Positions 36,333 through 48,540 of a stretch of 64,000 bases of DNA are shown here, piece by piece. This DNA is from Dichomitus squalens LYAD-421 SS1 (taxonomy: Eukaryota; Basidiomycota; Agaricomycetes; Polyporales; Polyporaceae), in NCBI RefSeq assembly GCF_000275845.1, contig NW_006766962.1, forward strand, positions 16,526 to 80,525. The letters are read 5' to 3'. Both the position numbers and the translations under genes were made by a program. Every line of letters starts with the position of its first letter. The stretch's first letter is position 1. A model generated the notes under the pieces. The model did not search any database, was not told where the DNA came from, and saw only the letters and a list, made by a program, of their open reading frames with translations.

Positions 36333-36809
36333 TAATGTATGTAAGTATCACCAAGCAGTTCATAGGGCACTTTCTCCTCTCCACCGTAGTTCACGAGAGG
36401 CCATGGGCGCCTCTGGAATCTTTCTTGCTTCCAAAAGTTTGGTTTGCCCACACCACAAATATTTGCTGATACTCCTGGTGCACACCGCGGTGCAACCGTA
36501 CTGCTAATCCAACCTTCCCAGGTGCCTGTAGAAACCCAAGAGTATCTTGTATGTCCCTGCCAGGCGACGAATTGGCTTTTTCAGCAGATTAACCGGATAT
36601 TGGAGCAATAATATTGGCAAGCCCGGACATATGTAGGAAGCGCTCGTTCAGCTTCCGACAAACACGCAAATGACTCCGTGGCAACCAGCTGCATTGATAG
36701 TGACAGGTATGGAGAAATACTATGGGTTTGTACCGTAAGGATTAATCAAAGATCGATAGCAGGAGGTACTAGGATAGCAGTCTCGAAATAACCCCTTAAT
36801 ACAGCTCGT
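36333..36809. other. 3' flank of the Cin1/Pan1-like gene
   Basis: No gene is visible between MITE-2 and the stop codon of the scaffold gene. Confidence 0.45.
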
Positions 36810-39800
36810 TCAACCTCGAGACCGCCTTGTAGCTCGACGTTGTGCTTCGCGACACCGCTTGCTAGCACTCTGGATGACCTGCATCCAGATTTGACAGTCA
36901 CGCGCCGATGACGCACGAAGAGCGACGGTATTGCCGCCGCGTGGATATGCCATAACCAGCTGGAAGGTGAGATCATCTAGACCGTGTTGTGATGTTACCA
37001 ATAGGACACCGGCATGATTGAGGGAAAACGAACCTCGGATCAGTCCTGAGACTTCGCGAACTTCTACTTCTGCCAGGGACAAAGGCTAGACGGCAAAAGT
37101 CATACCAGAACGAAACGAAACATGACGGTATGAGACGCACCATGCGATACAGCGACTTGGTGGTCTCCTCTGTGAGCACCAAGATGTCGTTGCACAGAAA
37201 GGCGCGTAGCTTCCGTCCGCTCTTCGCCTTCATTAGAGTCCCCTCTTTGAGAAGCTTTCTCTGACCCATATATCTTGTCGGCGCAGTGAGGTCAAGACGT
37301 CTGATCGGCGCGAGAGGATTCGTCAATCTGTAGCTAAGGTATATCTCATATTGTATGACGTACCCTTGCCCTACCCATAGATCTTTTGAGAGCTCTCGCA
37401 GGCGCTCCCTGCCTTCCTGCTCACGGATCGTCTCGTTGATGTGCTCGAGAACCGTTTCTGCCATTTGTTGTGCTCGCTCAACCTGACTGCGATCTTCGCC
37501 AGGTTCGGTATAATGGATGATCTGTGACGTCTGAGCATCCATCATACAGTAGTAACTGCGACGGTAGACCCACCTGCTTGAACAAGAGCGGATATCGAGT
37601 AATCCTCTGCACTATGGGATTGGTCAGAACGCAGGCGTGCCAGACAAATGCAAGAAACATACTGGGCACGAGTAAATAACTAGACAAATCGAGATTCCGC
37701 GCGGTCGGATCGTCTCGTAGTCGCTGTAAGTGCATCAGAACTGAGGCAGCATTACTAGTGGAACAAGCTACCTGAAGAGCAGCTGCCAGCTCTTGATTCG
37801 ACTGGCGCAGTGATTGCAGAACCTTGATGGCAGTGGCCTGATTGACGCAATACTCCTGTGGAACGTTGTGAGTAAAGCCGGAGCTGTCACACGATCTATG
37901 CCGGACCTCACCATGTACACGCCCAAATTCGCTACGTTGGTTAAAAGGATATCCCCTATTCTATCAATGTACAATCGGCAGTCCTTTTGTCGCTCTTCCA
38001 GAGAGCTCAGGAAGGTCTACGATAGTCTGTGAGCAATAGAACGTCATAGCTTACCAGTCGACGTACCGTGTTCATAAGGAGAATATCCTCAACGTTGGCA
38101 AACACGACAGTTCTCGCCTTCTCATCCAGGATGGAGTAGACATTGGTGTAGAAATGCTGAATATTGGAGACATCAGCCTTCGTCCGGTCATTCCTCTGAA
38201 CGCGCCAGGCTGAACGCACTTCAACAATCAGCTGAAGGTCTCGCACATACGCGGCTTCAGTAGCAATGAGCTCGAAAATGGCCTACAGTGATATCAGCAT
38301 AACCAGCCCGAGGACGTATAGTAGACTATAAGCATACCTCCTGACGACGACGTTCTCCAGGGGGAATCTCCTCCAACGCCGACCTGTCCACCAAACTCGC
38401 CCAGGACTGATAAAAGACAACACGTACATGGTTAGGATACTAACCTTCGCACCAGTGAGAACGCCACTTACAGAGCCGAACGCGGCATCCCCTTCCGGTG
38501 ACGGCGAGGGCTCCCTCTGCAAGATCGGCGCCGAGATGACGGGTCTCGCAGGTGCTTCGTCATTCCCAGGTGTCTTGGAGCGGAAGAAGTGCAAGAAGGA
38601 CGACGAGTGGGAACGCTGCTCCCCTTGCTCGGACGCTGTGGGTGTGAGCGGCGGGAAAGACGGAGCAGATGGGCTCGAGGCCGACGTGCCGCTCTCGACG
38701 GATGCCATCGACAGCCGGTTCATCGCGAGGTTGCTCTGCCGGTATGCTTCATAGCGTTCGTACGCATCGTCCAGCCGCAGAGACGGGTTGCGCGAGTCCG
38801 CCTCGGGCACGGGAGGCAAGTCCTTCGTCGGGGACAAGTGAGATCTGGAGGGCCGTTCAGGTATTGCTGGAGCAGGCCTTCTCCGGCGACTTCTAACCCG
38901 TGCTGGCCGTGGGGGCGGGCGACGATCATCCTCCTTTATTATCAATCCGGCTGCCTCAAGCACTCTTTGACGTTCTGCTGCCCGAGCATCCCGTTCCTGA
39001 CGCTTAGCCTCTTCGCTCTGCTCGCCCTCCTTACCAGACTCATCCGACTCTGATTCGCTTGCAGTCATGTAGTCAGAACTTGAATCGTCCTCGTCGCTGT
39101 CCTCGTTGTCACTGTCAGAATCATCGGCCTCGATCTCACGAACAGGCTCAGAGTCTGTTGCCGTGGGAGGCTCTTTGGAACTCCTTGCGTCTGATGCCTC
39201 CAGGCGCTGCGGAATAGGCGTAGGCACGAGTGCTATGTATGTGACGATGTCGCATTGAGATTTTGTATTGTCCGAGATTTAGTGGAGATACATGCAAAGA
39301 AAAATATGAGAACACTTCAGCCTGCCGGTAACGTAAACAATAGGGTCGGGGAGGAGCAGAAGTGTGAGTGACTAACCGTCTGCGAGCGCAAGGTACGCAG
39401 CGGGAACGATGAACACAATCCCGCCCTGCTCCGCCTTCCACCAATCCGCATCTGATCTATCGACAATCGTCAACTGGTCGCCTTCTGCGAATGGCAATTC
39501 GTCCGCGTTGCTGCCGGCGTAGTCGTAGAGAGCATGAGCAATCACTGGTAAGAGATTCCTTCAGGATTACACTATGTCAGTCAGGGAGACATTGCGGAGC
39601 TGCTTACCTGGCGTGATTTGCTCGACATAGGTCTTGGGGAAGAAGCCGCTCTTGCCATCCCGCACAACAGTGCCATGCCACCAATCTCCACCGGTCTTCG
39701 ACGGGTGCGCAGTCAGGATGAGGTTCTCGCCGAAGCCTGTACATAACAATCAGCTCAATTGGTCGATCTAAGGATCACGTATGGCACTCACTAAGCTCCT

Positions 39801-42800
39801 CTGGACGCTGAGCCTCATACGCATAGAGAGTGCGCACACGATACTCTACAACATACATAGTCAGTAGCGACTCCGCTCAACGACCCGACACGGGACTCAC
39901 CGACACTCGAATCAACATCGGCGAGCGCGCCTTCATCCGACCCCTCGATCTGAATCTGCGGCACCACAGCAGCAGGTGCAGCCGGTTCCTCCTCTTCCTC
40001 AACAGTCGTAGGTAGCGTCTCTGACGGGAACCGTTGCACTGCCGAGCCCTCCGCCGCCAAGCCCGCGTACCAGTCCACCGACTCCCTATTGCTGCTCCTC
40101 GTGTTCTCCGGTTGAGACGGCTCATGCACCGGGGGCGGTTGCTCGTAGGAAGGCGTCGACTCCACGGGCGCAGCAGGGTTGATATGGGGAGGGGGAGCGG
40201 TGTCGCCGAGAACCCTTCCGGAGACGGGGGGGCCGCTCTTATCTACCGTTTGCGCCTTCCGGAGCTTCCTGCCTGCTTGGATCGCGTTCAGCAGCGCACT
40301 GCGGTCTCCGGTAGGTGCAGGCACGGCAAGGGCGGGGGTACCAGGAGCCGGAGGAGCGGGCGGCGCAGCAGGAGCGGGAGGAGCTGGGGGAGCAACGGGC
40401 GCGGGAGGAGCAGGCGGCGCCGCGGGGACGTGGTTCGTCATCGGAGGGGCGGACGGCGGCGGAGGCGGTGGGGCGGGGACGGCAGGACTCGATGGCTCCG
40501 AGTGCTTCGAGGGGCCGGAGGCGGCAGCGGACTGGGGTCGGGACGGCGGGAGGATGTTGCCGAACAGTTGTTGCGCGAGCTTGTTGCGGGTATCCCGGGA
40601 GGAATCGATCTCATCGTCGCTGCTGTCGTCGTCGTCCTTCTCCTTGATGACGTCCCAGTCGTCGTCTTCGTCCGCAGGCGCGGTGTTATAGGACGTCTTG
40701 ACGGCGGGAGGCGCGGGGCTCTTCGAGGGCGCAGGAGGCGCAGGGGGGGCCGCAGGCGCGGCAGCAGTTTGTGGCTTAAAGAAGGGATTAGTGCTCCCAC
40801 TCGTTGATGCAGCAGGGGAAGGTGACGACGTAGGCCCTCCCTCCTTCATCATACGACTGAACGGGTTATGCGACGCCTTATCCGCGGACGGCACAGGAGG
40901 GCTCGCAAAGGGAGGCGCAGGGGGGGCAGGCGGAGACACCGCTGCGGGAGGCTCAGGCGCGGGCGGAGGAGCGGGCGCGGGTGGAGGAGCAGGTGCCGCA
41001 GGAGGTGGAGGAGCGGGAGTCGACGCAACAGACCTCTGTTGAGATTGCTCGGCGAGCATACGCCTGCGCGCCTCGTACTGCTGCTCGGCTAAACGCGCCT
41101 CTTCCTCCTCTCTCTCAAGCTGCTTGAGACGAGCAAGACGCTCCTCGCGTTGCTTCCGCAGCGCCTCTTCGCGCGCACGAATGGCCTCTTCCTCAGGATC
41201 GACTACAGGCGCCGCGGGGGCGGGCGGCACAGCAGGAGGGGCAGGAGCAGGGGGGGGAGGGGCGGGAGCTGCTGCAGCTGCACGCGGAGCAGGAGGGCGT
41301 GGAGCAGGACCCTTGCGAGGCGGTGGAGGGGCAGGTGGCTTGGCCTTGGTTGCGGGAGGAGGAGTAGGCTTGGGAGTAGGGACTTGAGGAGTCGCAGCAG
41401 CAGGAATCGGAGGGGCGGACGTGGTACTCGGAGACGTAGGGCTCTTACCCTCTTTAAGTGCCTTCTCGCCCTCGAGGCGTTCTCTCCGGATACGCTCGCG
41501 CTCCTCGGCTTCGCGCTCAGCCTGCTTGGCCTTCTCCTCGGCCTCTCTTCTCTCCTTCTCGATGCGGTCTTCAACGCTGGTATCGATCTGGCTCGAGGGT
41601 GAGGGCGAAGGAGCGACGACACCGAGAGCCGCCATACGCTCCCGAATCTTCTGCTGAACGAGGGCCTGCCGTTCCTCCGCAGTCATGGGCTTCTTTGGAG
41701 TAGCAGAAGGTGCGGGAGGAGGGGCACGTGGAGCAGGGGTAGATGCAGCTGGCGGCGGCGGCGCAGGTGGGGCGGGCTCACGGACTACAGGACTGCGAGG
41801 GCGGTCGTAGTCCCGGTCGCGCTCACGGTTACGCGAGTACGGTCGATCGCGGTCGTAGTCACGATCAAAGTCGCGGTCTCGATAGCTATCGCGTTCACGG
41901 CTCCGCTCTCTATCCCTGTCCCCATACGCGCTGCGGGGCCGGTCATAATCACGATCCCGGTCGTCGCGGTACCGCGAAGAATAGCTGTCACGGTCGTCGA
42001 AGCGGCCAAACCTCTCGTTGCGGCGGTCGCGGTCGCGGGCCCACTCACGCTTCTCGCGCTCCTTGCGCGCCTCACGGTCCTTGATCCGCCGCTCGAGGTC
42101 AGGGAGCTTCTCATGCATGAGTTCCAAGAGTTCACGCTCAAGCTTCCGGCGCTCGTCGTCCTTCGAGACCGAGCGCGGGCCGCGGGAGACGTACTCGAGA
42201 TCCTCCTGTACTCTCTTGACGCGATACTTGAGGTCGGACATTTCCCGCTCGAGAGCGTCGTCCTCGGCTGTTCTGGCGGCGGTCTCGTCAGCGACCCGAT
42301 CAAGCATCTTGGCGGTGTTCTCCAGCTGGCGCTTCATGTCGTCTAGATCCGCAGAGGGGCTAGCGCTCTCGTTCGTCGTCCTGATCGCGGAACGGTCGAC
42401 ATGCCTCGAGCGAGGCTGATAGAAGCCACCAGCTGGCGTCTCGTCATTGTACTTGTAAACGGTGGCATCCTGACGGCCGCCAGCGCCCGTTGCGTTGTTG
42501 TAGAACGATCGTTCTCGCATCTTTGACGTAGGACCCGGGTCAAGGCCAGCAGGTGAGCGAGCACGAGTGTCGTGCTTGAGGATGTCCTTGAGCACATCGA
42601 CCGAAGACTCCAGGTCGCGGTGTGATGGGGGAACAAGCTCTTGCGGGAGAACTTCAGGGATCTCATTGCCATTCAACTCTGATCTGCCGGTCAGAAATGG
42701 ACAAAATCGCGTAGAAACAACAACGCACTCCGGTAGATGAGGCCCATCGCTACATGGAACTCAGCCAAATTGAGTTTGCCCCGATTATCCACGTCCGCAA

Positions 42801-43686
42801 GAGCCCTGCGATTGCACTGAGCATTCATAGCCCGCAGACGCATGCCAAGGTTAAGCACTCACCAGATCTTGGCCAGATCGTTCCTATCCAACCCGCTCTG
42901 CCCGAAGACCTCCAGCGCAGTCTGCCCGTTGATGAACCCGGTGCCTTGAGTGTCCCAAGCCCTGAATATCTGATCGTACTGTTTCTTCTCGGCCTTGGAC
43001 AGGGCCCACGGCACCTTGGGCGTCGCATTCCCGCGCTGAGCCTGATTGTGCTGCATGAACGATTGCTGGAGGTTGAAGCCGTTCTGCTGCTGCTGGAACT
43101 GCGGAAGACCCGCAGCGTTGAACGGTGCAGAGGTGTTCGCGGGAAGGAACGTGTTCGTCATCATAGTGAGCCTGGGGTCGACCCATCCTGTGGCTTGCGG
43201 AACAAGGGGACGCAGCCCCCCAAATCCGGTGGGCTGCGACTGGAGCGCCGAGAGGCCGGGGGAAGTATTCAAGAACTGACTAGGTTGTTGTGTGCTGAGA
43301 AAGCCACTGGTCTGTTGAGGTTGTTGTTGTTGAAATTGCGAAGGAATGGGAGGGACGGGGGGTACAGGAGGGGGCGGGGCGCGTTGCTGGAACCCGCCGC
43401 CGGGGAATCCAGTCTGCTGAGGTTGCAGCTGCCCTGGGAATCCAGTCTGCTGAGGTTGCAGCTGACTTGGGAATCCAGTCTGTTGAGGCTGCTGAAATCC
43501 CTGTTGCTGAGGCTGCTGGAAGCCTTGTTGGGGAAATCCTGTCTGCTGGGGCTGCTGGAAGCCCGGACGCTGGCCGGGGAAGCCAGTGGGCTGCGCTGTT
43601 AGCGGCTGGAACTGCTGCTGCTGTTGCTGCTGGGGATTAAACCCCGTCTGCATGGGATATTGGTAGCCTTGTCCCCACTGCGCCAT
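36810..43686 (-). CDS. CIN1: intersectin-like endocytic scaffold (Cin1/Pan1 type) with EH, SH3, DH and PH domains
   Basis: My model has 18 exons: 43686-42863, 42805-42729, 42678-39901, 39845-39792, 39736-39608, 39544-39377, 39232-38445, 38406-38338, 38282-38220, 38156-38067, 38016-37912, 37855-37772, 37723-37663, 37611-37574, 37521-37364, 37300-37141, 37085-37034 and 36976-36810, about 1954 aa. Order: a Gln-rich N-terminus with many QPQQTGF repeats; one EH domain (about 225-325; IFRAWDTQGTGFI, DVDNRGKLNLAEF); a long Arg/Asp- and Glu-rich helical part; Pro/Ala-rich stretches (to about 1200); SH3-1 (about 1226-1287; GDWWHGTV); SH3-2 (about 1288-1343; DADWWKAEQGG); an acidic linker; a DH RhoGEF domain (about 1628-1800; MQRITRYPLLFKQ); and a PH domain. 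It should link actin assembly, endocytosis and Rho/Cdc42 signalling, as Cin1 does in Cryptococcus. The last intron (57 nt, in frame) may be retained. Confidence 0.87.
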
Positions 43687-44985
43687 CGGGGGCAGTTATC
43701 GTCGCCGTGAGGGTCGTGGTGGTCGTCGCAGTCAAGGGGAAGCAATCGTTTTAGCGCCCATGACGCACGGCGCTAGGCGTGCCTGAGTCTGGTCGCAGCC
43801 TGTCGCAGCAGACGAGTCGCAGGCAGCTTGGGCACCAACGTTGTAGAGTCGAGGGGATTAAGACAGTCACATACATGCGCAGATGAGTGTTCGGTTTGAT
43901 AGCATTCGCAGAGGATACGGTACATATGTACATGACAGATAGGCTACGGGAGACAGCGCAGCTGAGGCGAGGGTACCAAGGTCTCTTCACGAACCTGCCC
44001 ACCTCCAGAAACTCACCCGTCAATTGACGCTTCATTGAACGAAAGTTGAGGCGTTGGCTGAGAACAAACAGGTTTGTCAGTCACATGATGCATAATGGTT
44101 GGTGAAGGACCTCGATGAAGGATCAGAGAACCGCGTCTCGACAGTTGCCAACTTCCAGAGGAAGTGGCTCTCAGACGGCACTTCCTATTTGCATTCGGTT
44201 GGGGATCATCCGAAGTGGCAGACGGCACTGCGAGGAGTCGGAACAGACACTCACTATCCTGGATCATAGAGCAAGGTCGAATGGGACGTGTTAAGGCAAA
44301 TCCCCGGACCTCGAGGACCCAAATGGTACGTGTAGGTGGGGGTGAGGCCTGTAGAAAATAAGTTAGCATGCCTGTCACTATGCAGTGTAGAGGGGATGCA
44401 GGATCAGTGGTGCAAAATGTTTGGCTGTATGCTCTGCCTTCTCGTCAAAGCTCGAAGCTACGACTGGGGCGGCAGCGTTCTCATCATACAGAAAAAAGAC
44501 GTTGATACTTGCCTAGGAGTGGTTGATGTCGACAGCGACATGGACAAGAATCGACGTTCAACTAAAAACTGTGCCGCCAGCTTTTTGAGTGTCTACGAAG
44601 CCACGTGGTCTCTGTTGTCGCATCGGGCAAGACCTTCCCAAAGGGTACTCCTGTATGCAACGCCCACAATATTGTCCATGAGGTTAACGCCCCCCTCGTG
44701 GCAACAAGTTATCAATTCCTCTGAGTGTTGTGACCACATTCTGCTATAGTCCTACAATACGACGGGGAAACGTGAGCAGTATCAATGAACCTCCCTGAAG
44801 CACGGGAATTGTCTAAGCGCCCATTTTGCCTTGCCGCCGGCTGCAGGACGGCGGACTGACGAGGCCGTTCGGCTCTGCGTCTACCATCCTACAATACGTA
44901 CCAGGCAGTCCCGTAATACACACATATCTAACTTGCTTCACACACCATAATACCGCTAGAACCCCCAGCATACTACTTTGAGACC
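43687..44985. other. intergenic, Cin1/Pan1-like gene to OPA3
   Basis: About 1.3 kb holding two divergent promoters. Several open frames exist, the longest on the plus strand at about 44336-44749 from a non-ATG start, but none has splice partners or a recognisable domain. Confidence 0.5.
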
Positions 44986-45851
44986 ATGGCCACCGCAAAG
45001 ATCGCGTCACTTGTCATCCGAGTGAGTCCGGATCCTGCTGCAGGCTTCATGTCTCTGAAAGGTGCAAGACGCTAGCAAAACCTATCAGCAACCAAATAAA
45101 GGCTCAGGCTAAGCAGTGAGTCCTCTTCATTGCCCGTCAAGTGGGAAGGATATGCCAATGTGACCCACTAGACATGAACGGTTCCGTAACCTGTGCGTCG
45201 GCCTCGCGCAGCGGATGTACCAGACCGAAGTGAGGCTCCGCACCAATCTCCTCGGAGAACCTGCAAAACATGTTCGCCCGCTCTCAGAAACGAAGTATGT
45301 TATCTTGAATCCTTGCTTCCGTTAGCCACGGTTCACATAGGGGACGCGTCTTTGCAGGGCGATTGAGAGCGGGGCTAACACGCTCGCAGAAGGCTTTTTA
45401 TTTGCGGTCGCGGCCGGTCTCATCTTAGGGGAACAGTATCGATCTACACGCAACCAGTCCAAACGACGAGACGCGGTCGATGACCAGCTCGACGAACTCA
45501 AGTCCAGCGTGGAGAGCCTGAGCTCGCGGTTGGACGCGCTTGCTCGACAGCAGGAGGAGAGGATGGAGGAAGAGTCGGTGCGGTACGTGTTGCGCTCTCC
45601 ATACTGTCGACATGTGCTGGAGTTAAATGCGGATGTGATAACCTACGATCAGGCATGACGAGTTGGCGCGAATATTGCAGAGAGTGGTGGAGATTGGGCT
45701 GAGAGGAAGGTGGGCCGAGTTCGAGGGTACGCCGTTGCCTTTGCCCCTCATCGACCTCACGAAGAGCCGTGCGACATCGCCGCCCACTCTGTCAGAATCT
45801 GCAAACGGTCCTCAAGATACCCCGTCTCCGAGCACTTCGTCATCACAGTAG
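44986..45851 (+). CDS. OPA3-like mitochondrial protein
   Basis: Five exons, 44986-45021, 45069-45115, 45172-45294, 45358-45582 and 45653-45851, give 209 aa. The OPA3 domain fills the first 110 residues: KIASLVIRTLAKPISNQIK, RFRNLCVGLAQRMYQTEVR, GANTLAEGFLFAVAAGLILG (the hydrophobic segment), then YRSTR. A coiled-coil follows (DQLDELKSSVESLSSRLDAL) and a Ser/Pro-rich tail. OPA3 proteins sit in mitochondrial membranes and affect mitochondrial morphology; the molecular activity is unclear. The second intron's acceptor is a less usual AAG. Confidence 0.9.
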
Positions 45852-46277
45852 TCTTTCTCACGCACGGCCTAAATGCCATTACATAGACTTTGAATATAAT
45901 CTTAATCCATCTGCTAGCTCATCTACTCATACTTGCAAGCTTCAGCACTTATGTAGATCTCACACATCTTCATACTCGTATGAACAAACCAGCAACAACG
46001 GACCACCGCGGCGTACGCCGGTAAGTCCTTACAAGTCACCGCGCGTAGAAAGTCATATTACGCTCGACCTCCTCCAACGCGTCGGGTTATGACTCTATCG
46101 CGTCGTGAACTGGTAATATGTTACGTAACGGTCCATGTCTCAGCCAAATGGTCTTCCGCTGACATCCGGACACGTTGGCTTGACATGCTGCAATCGTCTC
46201 TTGAACTCAACCCACCATGTAGGTGTGCATGCCGGTATGCTATTCATCGCTCACAACACCCTTCCCGTCTAGTCGCG
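45852..46277. other. intergenic, OPA3 to F-box gene
   Basis: AT-rich 3' flank and promoter. The frame of the following F-box gene is open upstream to 46089, but the ATG at 46278 fits best. Confidence 0.45.
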
Positions 46278-48125
46278 ATGAGCACGAAGACTCCTGATCT
46301 CCCTTTCTCGGAATTCGTATCCCTTCTACCCGCAGCAGACCTCGCCGATCTCGCAGGACTCTCCGCTTCAGCTGTGCGAGAGCGAACGTTGGCCAAGGCA
46401 GAAGAGCACCGTCGCTTTGCGCTCGCACTGCTCTCGATCCACAACGCCGTCTCCCCTGTCCATCGGCTTCCGTTCGAACTCCTGTCGGCCATTTTCCGAG
46501 CAGCGTGGAAGGATCGCTCGAGCCTGCGCATGACTCATGTTTGTCGCAGGTGGCGCTCCACCGCCCTCCAGACTCCGGAGCTATGGGCGGACGCAACTGC
46601 CTGTGAATCATTCTCTCTCGCTGGGCCTGATCACCCCCTTCTCGAATACTCCTACATGGACTCCCTCCTGGAACGCTCTGCTCCGCATGACGTCTGTATG
46701 ACTATATCCCACTTCCCTGAAGCACTTCGCTTTCATCTACTGCCTCACATCTCCAGGATCGCCGTCTTGGAAATCAAAGTCCACAGTGCCAAACAACTAC
46801 ATAACCTGTGGGAGACTCTCCACGGAGGAGTGCCCAGCCTCGAAGAGCTCTATATCCTATGTCCAGTCGCGAACTATCTAGACATGTATCCTCGTACGTG
46901 GCTTAATAAGTGGGGATCACAAGTCGCCTGCAAGGCATTACCGAATGGGAGCCTCCCACGCCTCCGTCACCTCGAATGACCAGGAGCTCTCTTCCCGCTC
47001 ATTGCGTGCGGAACCTTAACACACGTCACTATATACAATCCTCGCCCCGATAACCCCGACATACGCTTGCCCTCAGCCACCCATCTGTACGAGGCGCTCG
47101 GGACATGTAGGGAGACGTTGGAAGTACTCACGATGTTACAAGTGCTGCCAACGCCCCGACCAAGCAGTGTCACCTGGCAGCATGGCGAACCTATGCACCT
47201 CCCCACCCTCTGCCATCTTCACATCGTCGATGGAAGCACGTTTGCTTCCAGTCCCCTCGTCGGTTTGATCCTACCTCCTACTTGTCGCATTCACCTGAGC
47301 GATGACCAGTGCGCCGATGACCCGTGCAATTGTGCCTATGATTCGCGAACCAATCACTGCCCCTGGCTAGATCCCGACGAACGCACTCTCGAGACCATCC
47401 ATTCCTTGCTCTCTGCGGTCTCTCAAGTCAAGTTGAGCCTTCACTACCGGTTCAATATGCAGTGCTACACACAGGATGGCAGTACTCGTACTCCTTCGGA
47501 ACGCTTTCGAGCGGAGAGTGTCGGCCACTCGCCGCCAGTGGATACGTTTGTCGTGCCGCTCTTCCGTCCCGCAGCACCGATGTTATGGACCAACATCACA
47601 CACCTGGTCCTGGATATCGATAGATGGCATTCGACCAAGCCGGCACTCTTAGAGCCCTTCCCGCACCTCGTACGGGTAGAGATCAACATAGAAGGGGATC
47701 CTGGGGAGACTCTCAGTTTGCTGCAGAGGCCGGGAGGGAGCAATTCCGACGGCACGAGCTCGAGCGCGCTAGTGTGTCCGTCTCTTCGAGAACTCGTAAC
47801 ATGGGTGGAAGTACCCAAAGGCACTCTTCGCGCGCTTTTGGAGCCGCGGAACTTGGGAGACCTTGAGGAGTACGTGACCAAAAGGTTACGACAATTCAGA
47901 GACGTCCTTGAATCTCGAGCTTCCGACTCGCCAGGCCTCAGTCGGCTCACGTATCTGGAAATTCATGAACACGAAGACTGGTCCTTGGCTCAGACGGAGC
48001 CCAAAGTCGCAGTTGATGATCTCTCTACTATAGATTCGACGGCGATAGAAGCCATTCTTGAGAGTTTGGACGACTTGGTGGACGGGGAGTTCGTGTTCAG
48101 AGGGTTCCGGTATTATACCATGTAG
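46278..48125 (+). CDS. F-box protein (LRR-type), possibly interrupted by an in-frame TGA
   Basis: The frame from ATG 46278 encodes a coiled N-terminus, then an F-box at about residues 58-105 (VHRLPFELLSAIFRAAW, THVCRRWRSTALQTPELW) and a long leucine-rich region to 48125. A TGA at 46977-46979 lies inside this single frame. Two readings are possible. A 90-nt intron 46894-46983 (consensus donor GTACGT, CAG acceptor, phase-consistent) removes the stop and gives 585 aa (exons 46278-46893 and 46984-48125). Or the sequence around it is coding (LPRLRHLE-stop-PGALF reads like a repeat unit) and the gene has a nonsense mutation. F-box proteins recruit substrates to SCF ubiquitin ligases; the target is unknown. 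Confidence 0.68.
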
Positions 48126-48540
48126 CTCCTCGTAGTCGCATAGGCTATGGTCTGTCATGGCGCGGAACCAGTATTGACTTTAAGAAACGCTTCGGACTTG
48201 TGACCGTAGAGGGCTACCCGGAGTAAAGACTACAACGAGATTCTCCCCATACACCTTCTCCTGATTTCCTCGAGAAGATCTTGACGGATGTCGGCAAGAT
48301 CGCAAAAGTCATAGTGTACTTTCGTACACCGCAGCCCTAGGATTTCCTAATACTTCCTGTGCAGATCACAACCCGTAGCCCTTGTACAATCCGATGTTCG
48401 GCACCTTGCTCTCCCATTCACAAGTCGACGAGAGCCGCATACCGACCGGGGCTTCTGCAAGTCCTATAACAATCAACCAATGATATATCGCTGCTGGTCG
48501 TACATGGATATCTCTTGCTCTTGTACACGGGAGTCTCGCC
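48126..48540. other. convergent intergenic, F-box gene and IPMK
   Basis: Two 3' ends meet; no gene is seen. Confidence 0.5.

Noticed and set aside
40034..41657. Long plus-strand open frames opposite the proline-rich part of the Cin1/Pan1-like gene
   Set aside because: They are GC-rich antisense shadows of a Pro/Ala/Glu-rich coding exon, with Gly/Arg-repeat products and no domains.
44336..44749. 137-codon plus-strand frame upstream of OPA3
   Set aside because: Non-ATG start, Cys/Leu-biased composition typical of random frames, no neighbours in phase.
46278..48125. Calling the first F-box gene a definite pseudogene
   Set aside because: A consensus GTACGT donor with an in-phase acceptor would remove the TGA, so the claim cannot be settled from DNA alone.
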